Source of the DNA: Spiroplasma gladiatoris
Lineage (GTDB): Bacteria; Bacillota_I; Bacilli_A; Mycoplasmatales; Mycoplasmataceae
NCBI RefSeq assembly: GCF_004379335.1
Contig: NZ_CP038013.1
Location: forward strand, 62,001-126,000
Reading direction: 5' to 3'
Length of the DNA stretch: 64,000 nucleotides
The notes below the pieces were generated by a model, which was not told where the DNA came from, searched no databases, and worked only from the letters and a program-made list of their open reading frames with translations. The position numbers and the translations under genes were made by a program. Of this stretch, positions 43,548 to 53,826 are shown piece after piece; the first letter of the stretch is position 1; each line of letters starts with the position of its first letter.

Positions 43548-43856
43548 ATGGTTGAATTATTTGCAAGTACATCTGAAAGATTACTAGGGAATAGAATCAT
43601 TTTTGCATTTGAAATATTAGCTTTAATAATATCAGTTTTAATGATTACAGTTGGTATGATCCAAAATAAAACATCTCAAACAGGTTTAAGTGCTTTAAAC
43701 GGAGGAAATGATGAGTTATTTTCTAACTCAAAAGAAAGAGGTTTAGATAAAACTCTTTCAATTTGAATGTTTAGTCTTGGGATTATTATTTTTGTATCAA
43801 CAATTGTTATTGGTATAATCACAAACGTTCTATTAGCTGAAGCAGCAGCTTCTTAA
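43548..43856 (+). CDS. secG: Preprotein translocase subunit SecG
   Basis: A 102-residue protein with two membrane helices (IIFAFEILALIISVLMITVG near residue 17 and a MFSLGIIIFVSTIVIGII segment near 73) separated by a loop containing MIQNKTSQTGLSALNGG, which is the conserved SecG pattern. SecG assists SecYE during export. The longer loop and N-terminus are typical of Mollicutes. It starts the secG-rnr-smpB cluster, a widespread order in Firmicutes. TGA at 43764 is read as Trp. Confidence 0.9.
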
Positions 43857-43886
43857 TATTTAGCTTATTAGAAGGTTGGAAAATAT

Positions 43887-45983
43887 ATGAATGACCAGGT
43901 TTTAGCAATTATAAAAGAAAAACAAAAATTACATTTAAATGAATTAACTAAAGTTATAAAATACGATAATGAACAAATTACAAATTGTTTAAAAGAACTA
44001 CAAAATGAATATAAAATTGGATGATCAAAAGATAATGTAATTTATTTTATTGGAGAAAAATTTAAAATTGGATCGCTAAAAATTAATGAGCGAGGATTTG
44101 GATTTGTAAAAGATTTAAACGATATCGAACAAGATTATTTTGTTCCTCCAGTTTCTTTAAAAGAAGCAATTTCAACTGATGAAGTTGTTTTTAGTGTTTT
44201 TAAAGAAAGTGAAGATAAATACAGAGCTAATGTTGAAGATATATCTTTAAGAACAAAAACAAGTTTAGTAGGAGAAATTCACCTTTCAAGAGACGGAAGA
44301 TTTTTAGATTTTCATGCTAATGAACCTGGATTTAAAAATTATCGTATAGTAATGATAAACGCAAAAGATTTTAAGTTAAAAAAAGATCTTATTGTAAAAG
44401 TTAAAATAATGTATGTAAGAGAAAAGAAATTATTTACAAAAATACAAAAAATTATTGGAGATGCTAATAAAGCAATTGATAGAATTTATTCAATTGCTTA
44501 TGAATTTGATATTAACCCTGATTTTAATCGACAAACTTTAGAAAATGCAAATATGGTAGCAAAGCCAATTAACTATGAAGATATTCAAATTAAAAGAAGA
44601 CAAAATAATTTAATCACAGATAAAAATTTAGTAACTATTGATGGTGCTGATTCAAAAGACTTAGATGATGCAATATATGTTGAAAAAACAAAAGATGGTT
44701 ACAAACTATTTGTAGCAATAGCTGATGTAAGCTATTATGTAACTCCTTTTTCTCCACTTGATAATACTGCTTTATATAGAGGAAATTCTGTTTATCTTGC
44801 TAATAAAGTAATACCAATGCTTCCTGAACAACTTTCTAATGGAGTTTGTTCTTTAAATCCAAATGAAGATAAACTATGCATGGTTTCAGAAATGGAATTT
44901 GATAAACATGGGAAAATGATTAAGAAAAAAGTATATGAATCAATTATGAACTCAAAAGCAAGATTAACTTATTCAGAAGTCAACGAGTTATATGCAACAA
45001 ATCAAAGCCAAAGAAGCAAAGAAATCATAGATATGCTATATGTAGCAAAAGAGTTACATGAACTAATTGATAATTATCGTGTTTCAAAAGGTTCTATTGA
45101 ATTTGATGTTCCAGAACCAAAAATTATTTTAGATAATGATAGTAATGTAATTGATATTAAACCAAGAGATCGAGGAATTAGTGAAAAGCTAATTGAAAAC
45201 TTTATGGTTAGTGCAAATGAATCAGTTGCAGAAATAATTTTTGAAAAAGAATTACCTTATGTTTATCGAGATCATGGTGTACCAAAAGAAGAAAACTTAA
45301 TTGAATGACATAATAATTTAAGAGCTTTAGGTATAAATGTAAAACTAACAGATTTAGATAAAATAAATCCTAAAACTATTAGACTAGCACTAGATCAAAT
45401 TTCTCAACAAGTTAAAGATCAAACAGAGCGAGATGTAATTAATGTAACTTTATTAAGATATATGGAAAAAGCAGTTTATGACCTAGAAAACATTGGTCAT
45501 TTTGGATTAGCTAGTGATTGTTATACACATTTTACAAGTCCAATCAGAAGATATAGTGATTTAATGGTGCATCGGTACTTAAAACAATATTTAGTTGATA
45601 AAGACTTTAATAAACATAAACTTGATTTAAATGAAAAGTTCATTTTAAAAGCTTGTTCAATAATTAATGATACTGAAAAAAAGGCAGTTAATGCAGAACG
45701 AGAAGTTAACAAGGTATGTATGGCTGAATTTATGACAAAACATATTAATGAAGAATTCGAAGGTGTTGTAGCAGCGGTATTGAAGTTTGGTTTATTTGTA
45801 CAACTACCTAACTGTGTTGAAGGTTTAATTCATATTTCTGAACTTCCTGAATATAAATTTGATGAAAAAACAAATATTCTTGTAAATAATCAAAATAAAA
45901 TATTTAGATTAGGACAAAAAGTAAAAATTAAAGTAAAAAATGCAGATGTAAAAAAAAGAATTATTGACTTCGTCATTGCATAA
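43887..45983 (+). CDS. rnr: Ribonuclease R
   Basis: A 698-residue 3'-5' exoribonuclease that degrades structured RNA and works with tmRNA-SmpB in ribosome rescue. Domains in order: N-terminal helix-turn-helix, cold-shock domains (GERGFGFVKDLNDIEQDYF-like near residue 70), the RNB catalytic domain with DGADSKDLDDAIYVEK near residue 252 carrying the metal-binding aspartates, HFTSPIRRYSDLMVHRYL near 548, and a C-terminal S1 domain (EFEGVVAAVLKFGLFVQLPN). TGA at 44021 and 45306 are read as Trp. It sits between secG and smpB. Confidence 0.97.
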
Positions 45984-46006
45984 AAAACAGTTAGAAGGTA
46001 TTAAAT

Positions 46007-46450
46007 ATGGGAGAACATGTCATATTAAAAAATAAAAAAGCTTATTTCAACTATGAAATTTTAGAAACTTGAGAAGCAGGAATTGTATTAACAGGGCCTG
46101 AAATTAAATCTATTAGAGCAAAAGAAGTTGCAATCGAAGAAGCATTTATTCTGATAAGAAAAGGTCAAGTTGAAATTCTTAATATGAATATTAAGAAATA
46201 TGAATTTGCAAACTATGTCAATCAAGATCCAACAAGAACTAGAAAACTTTTATTACATAAACAAGAAATAAAAAAAATTTTAAAAAGAGTACAACTAGAA
46301 AATTTAACTTTAGTACCGATAAAATTATATTTTAGAGGAAATTATGTAAAAATAGAGATAGGACTTGGTAGAGGAAAAAAACTAGTCGATAAAAGAGAAG
46401 CTATTAAAAAAAGAGATATTGAAAGAAGACTAAATAAAATAAAATATTAA
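46007..46450 (+). CDS. smpB: SsrA-binding protein SmpB
   Basis: A 147-residue protein that binds tmRNA and carries it into stalled ribosomes. Motifs: [19 protein letters not shown] near the start, the [13 protein letters not shown] stretch near residue 33, and [20 protein letters not shown] near 86, ending with the basic tail [22 protein letters not shown] at about 46070 is Trp. The start is the ATG at 46007 with AGAAGG upstream. tmRNA itself is at 51421. Confidence 0.97.
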
Positions 46451-46460
46451 GGATGATGTT

Positions 46461-46712
46461 ATGGAACTTACACAACAAAGAATTATCTATTTATCAGTAG
46501 CAATTGCTTTTTTTGTTTTAATGATAATATTAATGACTGTTAAATTGATTTTGGATAAAAAAAACAAAGTAACTGGAAAAATTACTTTAAAAGATATGAA
46601 TTATACTGGTTTAGCTGGTGTATGGCAATTTACAAAAAGACATATTTGATCATTTGCAATTATTGCCTGTTTAGGATTTGGAGTAATTGCTGTAATACTG
46701 ATGTTGCAATAA
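46461..46712 (+). CDS. Small two-helix membrane protein, unknown function
   Basis: An 83-residue protein with one helix at the N-terminus (RIIYLSVAIAFFVLMIILM), a basic middle with KLILDKKNKVTGKITLKD, and a second helix at the C-terminus (SFAIIACLGFGVIAVILM). TGA at 46647 is read as Trp. It follows smpB by 10 bases after an AAGGATG, so it is probably in that operon. No family recognised. Confidence 0.75.
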
Positions 46713-46807
46713 AGTTTATGAAAAAAATTTTCAAAAACTTTATTTTTTTTAAAAAAATTTTCTATTCATATATAATAAATTTGGAAATAAAAGAAAGGAA
46801 ATGTAAC

Positions 46808-48778
46808 ATGTCAGAAAAACAAATAGTTAAAAGTAAACCTGATAGAAATACCAAAATAGGCTCATCCTCTGGTAAATCAGAAGTATGAAAAAAAATTAGA
46901 CAAAAAACAGGCGCTACTTTATCAAAATTAAGTAAAGCTTTCTTGTTGCCAATTGCATTGTTACCAATCGCCGGGGTATTCCTGGGGGTTGGTGCAACAA
47001 TTTCGGCACAAACCGCAGAACAATCTGTTGGTTGATACATTGGTAAAACAATGAATACAATGGGTGATGTTGCCTTTGGTAACTTACCAATTTTATTTGC
47101 AATATCAGTTGCTATTGCATATACTGAAGATTCTGGGGTTGCTGCAATAACTGCAGTTGTTGGATTTTTAGTAATGAACGGTATAGAAGCTGCACTTATT
47201 GGTCAAGGAACAGAATGAGTATGAAAAGTAGGAGAAGATGGTCATACTCTTGAAAACGCGTCATCTGCCTTTAAAAAAGGTTATGAGTGAGTAAAAGATG
47301 GAGATATAGAAGGTTGAAAAGCTCCAGGTAAAATAACATTATTATGATGAACAGATGTTCCTGCTGGTTTAATTACAAATAACGTTGGAATTAAATCTTT
47401 AAATACAGGAGTATTTGCTTCAATTTTTGTTGGAGCAATTGCTGCTGTAATGTACAACAGATTTCACAAAACACAATTACCTTCATTTATTAGTTTCTTC
47501 TCAGGATCTAAATTAGTACCAATTATAAACTTTTTTGCTGTAATACCTTTAGCATTTATATTTATGTTTGTATGACCAGCAATCGGTTTAGCATTACAAT
47601 GATTTGGAACAAACTCAGGTAAATTACCTGGTGGATTAGATTCATTCATTTATGAAATAATTGAACGTTCACTAATTCCATTTGGATTGCATCACGTGTT
47701 TTACGCACCATTGTGATGATCATCAGCTGGAGGGTCAATATTAGATACAATTAAAAACTATGCTGGTGATGAAAACTCAGAAAAATGACAAGAAACACTT
47801 AAATCAGGTGTAACATTAAAAGCTGCATATGATTATTTAAATTCATTACCGGATAAATCACAATTAATTGGAGATCAATATATGATGTATTGAGTTCTTG
47901 GGGCAGCTAATAAAGCTTCTTTAGTACCTGGTTATGAAAGTGTAACAGGTTCATTATTTACATTTGAAGATTTATCAAATATTGGTCTTAACTTAGGAAG
48001 ATTCCAATCAGGAAAATTTGGATTTATGTTATTTGGTCTTCCTGCAGCTGGAGTTGCAATGTGATTAAATGTACCTAAACAAAATCGTAAATCTGTTATG
48101 GGAATTTATTTCTCAGCTGCATTCACTAGTTTCTTAACAGGAATTACTGAACCGATTGAATTCTCATTCTTATTCTTGGCACCATGATTATTCTATGGAG
48201 TACATATGCCATTAGCTTCAATTTCATTCCTACTAACAGGATTATTAAAAGTCCATGTATGTATGACAGTATCAGGAGGAATGATTGACTACATCGTATT
48301 TGGTTTAATTCCATGAAACTTAGGAACAAATGCTCACTGAGCAATTGTAATAGGTCTAGTTATGGCTCCAGTCTATTTCTTTGCATTCTACTTTGCTGTA
48401 AAATACGGAAAAGTAAATGTACCAGGAAGATCTGGAGAAGTAAAATTATTTACAAAAGCAGACGTTAAAGCTAAAAAAGCTGGACAAGCTGCAGGCTCAA
48501 CACAAGCAAACGCAACTGAAAAAGCTACAAAAATAATTGAATTCTTAGGTGGAGAACAAAACATAAAATCAGTTGACTCATGTGCTTCAAGATTAAGATT
48601 AACAGTTGTTGATGCAAGTATTGTTGATAAAGATGGAATTATGGGACTTGGAGGAGCTTCAGGAATCATTGCCAAAGGAACAAGTGTTCAAGTAGTATAT
48701 GGTGGAGAACAAGAAGTTATTAAACCATATATGAAAGAAATATTAGCAGAACAAAGAAAACAAAAAGAAGTTAAATAA
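46808..48778 (+). CDS. PTS transporter EIICB, glucose/N-acetylglucosamine type
   Basis: A 656-residue sugar phosphotransferase transporter. The IIC domain starts with [20 protein letters not shown] near residue 38 and contains the [12 protein letters not shown] substrate region near 297 and [20 protein letters not shown] near 445. A linker rich in K and A leads to a C-terminal IIB domain with the phospho-cysteine in [16 protein letters not shown] near residue 598. There is no IIA domain. Glucose and N-acetylglucosamine transporters share this layout, so the sugar is not decided here; nearby glycosidases make N-acetylglucosamine plausible. The frame includes many TGA Trp codons. A TATAAT-like sequence lies near 46771. 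Confidence 0.93.
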
Positions 48779-48788
48779 GAATATATAA

Positions 48789-48816
48789 AAAAATCACTTT
48801 TAAAAGTGATTTTTTT
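48789..48816 (+). terminator. Terminator of the PTS gene
   Basis: AAAATCACTTTT and AAAAGTGATTTT arms followed by T residues, about 10 bases after the stop. Confidence 0.9.
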
Positions 48817-48938
48817 ATATATTCAACAATGTTGTTAAATAGTACAAAAAAATTTTTTTTCAAAATATTATTTAAGAAACAATGATAATATTTACTATGT
48901 TAATATTTATAAGTAAGATAAATAAGGAGAAATTAAAT

Positions 48939-49895
48939 ATGACAAATGGTAGAAAAATAGTTTTAGTAGGTTGTGGAGCAGTTGGAACAAGCTTTGTTTA
49001 CTCGGCAATTAACCAAGGTTTAGCACAACACTATGTTTTAATCGATGTAGTTAAAGATTTTGCGGAAGGAAATGAAATGGATTTAACAGATACACATGCT
49101 GTTTTACCTTCACCTTTTGCAACAATTAAAGCAGGAGATTATGAAGATTGTAAAGATGCAGACGTAGTTGTAATAACAGCTGGAAGACCTCAAAAACCAG
49201 GAGAAACTAGATTACAAATGGTTGCAGATAATGCAAAAATTATGAAACAAGTAGCAACAGGAATTAAAAACTCAGGATTTACAGGAATAACTGTAATTGC
49301 CTCAAACCCAGTCGATATTCTTACACAAGTTTATCAAGAAGTAACAGGGTTTGATTCATCAAAAGTTATTTCATCAGGAACAACTCTTGACTCATCAAGA
49401 TTAAGAAAATTATTAGGTGCAAAATTAAATGTATCACCAAGATCAGTTAAAGCTTATTTAATCGGTGAACATGGAGACTCATCAGTTGCAATCTGAAGTA
49501 GATCAATTGTTATGGGAAAAACAATTGCAGAATACATTGAAGAAGGTGTTGTAACTGAAAAAGAACTTGCAGAAGTAAAAGATGAAGCAACTCATATGGC
49601 ATATAAAATTATAGAAAAAAAACGTGCAACATTTTATGGTATTGGAGCATGCTTAGCAAAAATTGTTAAATCTGTTTTAAATGATGAAAAAGCTTCAATG
49701 ATGGTTGGTGCTTATTTAACTGGACAATACGGATTAGAGGATGTTTATGTTAGTGTTCCTTGTATAGTTGGAGCAAATGGTATTGAACAAATTATTGAAT
49801 GAAACTTATCAGAAGATGAAGTTGCAGGATTACGTCAATCAGGAGCTCAATTAAAAGAAGTTTATAAAACTGCAAAAGCAGCAATAAATGAATAA
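48939..49895 (+). CDS. ldh: L-lactate dehydrogenase
   Basis: A 318-residue NAD-dependent enzyme that reduces pyruvate to lactate, ending glycolysis. The nucleotide-binding motif IVLVGCGAVGTSFVYSAI is at residue 7, followed by ITAGRPQKPGETRLQMV near 80, the VIASNPVDILT region near 125, and the active-site histidine in LIGEHGDSSVAIW near 178. TGA at 49494 and 49800 are read as Trp. GGAGAAA precedes the ATG at 48939. The conserved GETR loop arginine favours lactate over malate dehydrogenase. Confidence 0.97.
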
Positions 49896-49897
49896 TT

Positions 49898-49941
49898 AAA
49901 AAAACTTAAACTTATTCTATCAAGTGTAGAATAAGTTTTTA
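49898..49941 (+). terminator. Terminator of ldh
   Basis: AAACTTATTCTA and TAGAATAAGTTT arms with a short loop and a T-rich tail. Confidence 0.88.
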
Positions 49942-50041
49942 TTTTGCTTTGTAAGATAAAATTATTTAACTTAACTTTTAAAAACTAATCAATGAATACA
50001 CTTATTAATGTATAATTTTTATTAGAAAGGGGATTAATAAA

Positions 50042-50350
50042 ATGAATGCAGGATTTTGATCAAGAATAGGAAGACATCTTATAAATAATTTTCTTTGTGT
50101 AATAACACTTGGAATATATTGAATATTTTTATGTGTATGATTTCTTTCAGGAAAACAAAGTGTTGGAATGAAAGCGGTAAAAGTAAATTATTCTAAAACA
50201 GATTCAATGGGATTATTTTTATTGTATTTAATTTTAGCTTACTTATTATACATATTATTTATACCTATCATTATGGATATGATTTCTATTATTCAAAGAA
50301 AAGGTACTTTTGCAGAAAGATGAGCAGATACATACTACGTTAATGCTTAA
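50042..50350 (+). CDS. RDD-like small membrane protein
   Basis: A 102-residue protein with two or three helices. It begins FWSRIGRHLINNFLCVITLG and contains SGKQSVGMKAVKVNYS, then two helices and a polar end with KGTFAERWADTYYVN. The order (short start, helix, G(K/Q)S.G.K...+V segment, helix, charged DK/AD-type end) is that of RDD family membrane proteins, in reduced form. Six TGA codons are read as Trp. AAAGGGG precedes the ATG. It seems to share a transcript with the gene at 50374. Confidence 0.7.
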
Positions 50351-50373
50351 TAGAATTGGAGAGGTGCATTTAA

Positions 50374-50784
50374 ATGACGCAACAAACTAAAACAGGTTTA
50401 ATATTATCAATAGTTGGAGCTTCTATTTTAATTTTTATAGCTTTAATATTAGGTTCTCTAATGATGGCGGGAATAATATTTGCCTCTACTTCAAGTAATG
50501 CAGCTACTTATGGTTATGCTTATAATGATCAAGAAAATTTAAAAGCAGCTGCTTCTATAATTATGGTTGTAGGAGGGGTAATGGTTTTTGTATTTGGAAC
50601 TCTTCCAAATATATTAATTATCGCTTTTTCAGCAGTTGCTTTGAAAAAAGAAAAAGATTGAGCAGTACTTGCTAGTGCTATTGTATCTATTATATTAGGT
50701 GTAGGCTCAATATTTGCATTAGTTGGTATTCCTTTATTGGTTGGCGGTATTCTTTCTATTGCAGGAAGAAACCAAAATAGATAA
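50374..50784 (+). CDS. Small four-helix membrane protein, paralogue of 50956
   Basis: A 136-residue membrane protein with helices at about 9-35 (LILSIVGASILIFIALILGS), 60-85, 88-105 and 112-130. The outside-type loop is YGYAYNDQENLKA. It resembles the next protein (50956) in length, helix order and details: both begin KTKT-like, have a FGTLPNILIIAF / FPSIPHILIIIF segment and end GGILS.(I/A)GR. TGA at 50659 is read as Trp. GGAGAGG is upstream. No function recognised. Confidence 0.75.
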
Positions 50785-50816
50785 ATTTACTATTTTTAAA
50801 TAAATTTGTAAAGCAA

Positions 50817-50848
50817 AATAAGAACTACTAGATAGTTCTTTTTTTATA
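50817..50848 (+). terminator. Terminator between the two paralogues
   Basis: AAGAACTA and TAGTTCTT arms around CTAGA-like loop bases, followed by seven T. Confidence 0.85.
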
Positions 50849-50955
50849 AAACACTTCACAGACTTTATTTTTTTTATACACATAATATATAATTTTATTG
50901 AAAGGATTAAACATTAAATAGATATTAACTTCTAATTTAATCAAAAGTTACAATT

Positions 50956-51363
50956 ATGTCTTTAAAAACAAAAACCTGTTTAATAATTTCAACTGTTATG
51001 GGTTCTATTATAACTTTTATTATAGTAATTTTTGGAATATTAATTATTGCAGGAGTAGTTTTACATAGAACAAAGATCGATGAGAGTAGAACAGATTTAA
51101 TGCCAAGTCAAATACATGATATAGAAGTTTTCAATAATAAAGTAACAATTATTGGTATTTGTGTTTTAATTTTCCCAAGTATTCCTCATATTTTAATTAT
51201 AATTTTTTTAGTAATTGGTTTAAAAAAACAAAATGATAGAGCAATTTCTGCAATTTTAATTATTTCTATTATTTTTGGTATTTTTTTCATATGTTTATTG
51301 ATCAGTATTTTATTATTAATTGGAGGAATATTGAGTTCTATTGGTAGAAAAGAAATAGAATAG
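50956..51363 (+). CDS. Small four-helix membrane protein, paralogue of 50374
   Basis: A 135-residue membrane protein, diverged copy of the preceding gene. Helices include TCLIISTVMGSIITFIIVIF near residue 7 and a FGIFFICLLISILLLIGGIL segment near the end; the loop between the first two is charged (HRTKIDESRTDLM). It needs no TGA codon. It is separated from its paralogue by a terminator and has no strong ribosome-binding site directly before the ATG, so it may be weakly expressed or start differently. tmRNA follows 57 bases later. Confidence 0.7.
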   Translation: MSLKTKTCLIISTVMGSIITFIIVIFGILIIAGVVLHRTKIDESRTDLMPSQIHDIEVFNNKVTIIGICVLIFPSIPHILIIIFLVIGLKKQNDRAISAILIISIIFGIFFICLLISILLLIGGILSSIGRKEIE

Positions 51364-51406
51364 TACTAATCTAGTAAATAACTTATCAGTTTTTTAAATT
51401 TTGTTT

Positions 51407-51412
51407 TATAAT
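51407..51412 (+). promoter_or_regulatory. -10 box of the tmRNA gene
   Basis: TATAAT, 8 bases before the mature 5' end at 51421. The -35 region is poor. Confidence 0.6.
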
Positions 51413-51420
51413 ATTTATAT

Positions 51421-51833
51421 GGGGGTGTCCCGGTTTCGACAGGATATGTCTCGCCCATAACTGCAGTGGTTCGGTAGACCTTAATACTACTAGGTTTGAT
51501 AAAATGCAAACAAAAAATCAGAAAAATTTGAAATGCCAGCGTTTATGATCAATAATGCATCAGCTGGAGCTATGTTAATGGCTTAATTAACCTTTAAGGT
51601 TAATAGCAGTTCAACGTTATTTAGGATTCTTACATCGTTCTGATTTAACGTAATAAAGAATGTAATAGGTAATACGATTTTAGCAATAAGTATTATTGAA
51701 GCTCAATTGCTAACTCTACAAATCAAATCATGTTTCTTCTGTTGATTTGTAGAGTAGTTCAGAAGAGACTAAACTGTAGACGTTGTGGTTCGGAGTATTT
51801 TGGACGCGGGTTCGATTCCCGCCATCTCCACCA
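51421..51833 (+). ncRNA. ssrA: Transfer-messenger RNA (tmRNA)
   Basis: tmRNA rescues stalled ribosomes and tags the nascent protein. The 5' end GGGGGUG pairs with CAUCUCC before the 3' terminal ACCA, giving a tRNA-like acceptor with a G-U at the third pair, the alanine identity element. The T arm (GGTTCGATTCC) is at the 3' end and the 5' GTTTCGACAGG is the conserved tmRNA sequence. The tag frame runs from the GCA at 51506 to the TAA at 51584-51586: 26 residues, ANKKSEKFEMPAFM then INNASAGAMLMA. An alanine from charged tmRNA would precede it. Pseudoknot-forming sequences follow the tag. The encoded CCA is followed by a T run that probably ends transcription. Confidence 0.97.
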
Positions 51834-51860
51834 TTTTTTTTTGTTTTATAAGAAAGGAAC

Positions 51861-53816
51861 GTGATTATTTTGAATATTTTATTTGCATTAATTGCATGTC
51901 TTTCTTATACAGCAATCGTGGCTTTTGTATACACTATTACTTGGGGTTTATCAAGACACTTGTTTGATAAAATCAAAATTTATTATGAACTTGTTCTTGG
52001 TTTAGTTTTAGGAGTTATTTCAATTTTTGGAGTTATTATATTATCTTTACTTATGAAAGATAATAAAAATATAATGCTACCAATTTTATTGCCAATCTTT
52101 TTATTTTGAACTTGTTTAATTTTCATTTCAATTTATGCTTCTTTAGGAGTAATTGTATGTAATATGTTAGGATTGTTTTTATTACCTAATCCATTTCCTG
52201 AATATTTTCCTGAAGTAAATAATGAACAAACTCTCGCTTTAGTTGTTGTTAGTTATATGGTAATTCTTGTAATTTATTTTATTAATTTATTTTGAAAGAA
52301 AATTACAAATTGATCTGCATGATCTTTAATTACAATTATATCTTTAATAACTGCAACAATTATTTCTCTACCAAATATTAAAGCAACAGAAACAATTGAT
52401 TATTTAATAACAATACTAATGTGATTAGGAGTTGGGTATTTAACTTATGCTTATCTTGCAATTATTGATCAAATATACAACCATGCCTTGCAGCTTCAAA
52501 ATGTTGTTAGGTATGATTATCAATATTATTTAAATCAAGCATCTGCACATGAAGAAATCTTAAGTTTTATTCACAAATCTAGAACACGTTTTGGAACTTA
52601 CTTCACATTTTTTATAAAAAATTACGATAAGTTTGATGAAAAAGTAAATAACGAAATTAGAGAAACTGTTGTAACATCAATTGCAAAACAAGCTCATGAA
52701 ATATTTTATGAAATTTATCCTAGTGCAATATTTTTTAAACCAAATTATAAAACGTTTGGAATATTTATTCCAATGGAAAGTATTGATGATAGTACAAGAG
52801 AATTAAGAACAAATAAAGTATTAGAAAGAGTTTCTAAAGCATTATCAAAGATACAAACAACTTTTAAAATTGAAAACTTCAAAGTAAGTATTAAAGTTAA
52901 AGGAGTAGTTTCTTTTTATGGTTATCATTCAAATAGTTTAGAAACTTTATTTGAATATAACGTGATTACACAAAACAACAACTCATTTGGTGATAAACAT
53001 AAAGTTATTTTAGTTGAACCTAAAGAAGTAGTTAGAGAAAAAACTAAATATAAAAAAATTCTTACTTTAAATGAAATAGTTGCTTTAAACCATAGTGCAA
53101 CAATATTTGAATCAATTTATAATATTGAAAATAATGATTTAGAAAGTTATTATTTAAATAGTGCAATTGAAGGTATTGAAATTACTTCAAAACTTTTTAA
53201 CAAACAATTAAATAGTATAAGAGAATATGGTTTAACTTCATTATTCACTAGATATCTTGCACTAAATTCCTTAAAAACTATTGCAAAGCATAAGCTAACA
53301 ACTAAAAAAAGTTTTATAAGTTATGATTCATTGTTTATTTCAAGTGAAAGCTTTAATGTAGAAAACTTTATTAGTAAAATTAAAGCATTTAAAATTAATA
53401 TTGAAAATATAGTTTTTAATTTTTCTATAACTCAAGAAGTTGAAAACACAAAACTATTAGAAAAAAATATAACAGAATTAAAAAACCTTGGAGTAAAATT
53501 TTCTATTTCTGATTTTGGGTCAATTGATACAGATTTTAGGTTGGTTGGAATTTATCAACCAGACTATGTTTTTTTAGATAGAAATATAACTAAAAAAATA
53601 AATATGGTTAAAGAAAATGAACAAATAGTTTTAAATAGCTTAAAAATTTGTAATAAAATAAATGCAAAGTTAGTAGCAACAAATGTTGATACTTATATGA
53701 TTTATAAAACTTTAAAAATGTTAGGCATAAAATATTTTATAGGTAATTTAATTGGTCAAGGTTTAGAACCAAAATTACTTTTAGAAGAAGAATTAAAATA
53801 TTTATTAATTAAATAA
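51861..53816 (+). CDS. Membrane protein with degenerate EAL-like domain
   Basis: A 651-residue protein. The first 200 residues have about seven membrane helices. A middle region (about 215-400) may be a degenerate GGDEF-like fold, and the C-terminal 250 residues follow the EAL phosphodiesterase layout: IFESIYNIENND where EAL is expected, a helix-rich middle, then VKFSISDFGSIDTDFRLVG and IYQPDYVFLDRNIT (like DDFGTG..S and DYIKID), and a late LVATNVD and GIKYFIGNLIGQGLEP (like AEGVE and G...QG+...P). Key metal and catalytic residues differ (EAL to ESI, DDFG to SDFG, AEGVE to ATNVD), so cyclic-di-GMP cleavage is unlikely. The GTG at 51861 is taken as start; a TTG at 51870 is possible. Confidence 0.7.
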
Positions 53817-53826
53817 AAGGAGAAAC

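Noticed and set aside
51760-51833. A possible separate tRNA gene with a T arm
   Set aside because: The T arm and acceptor belong to the 3' end of tmRNA; the 5' half pairs at 51421.
51785-51967. Short plus-strand frame across the tmRNA 3' end
   Set aside because: It overlaps the tRNA-like part of tmRNA and the start of the EAL-like gene in another frame.
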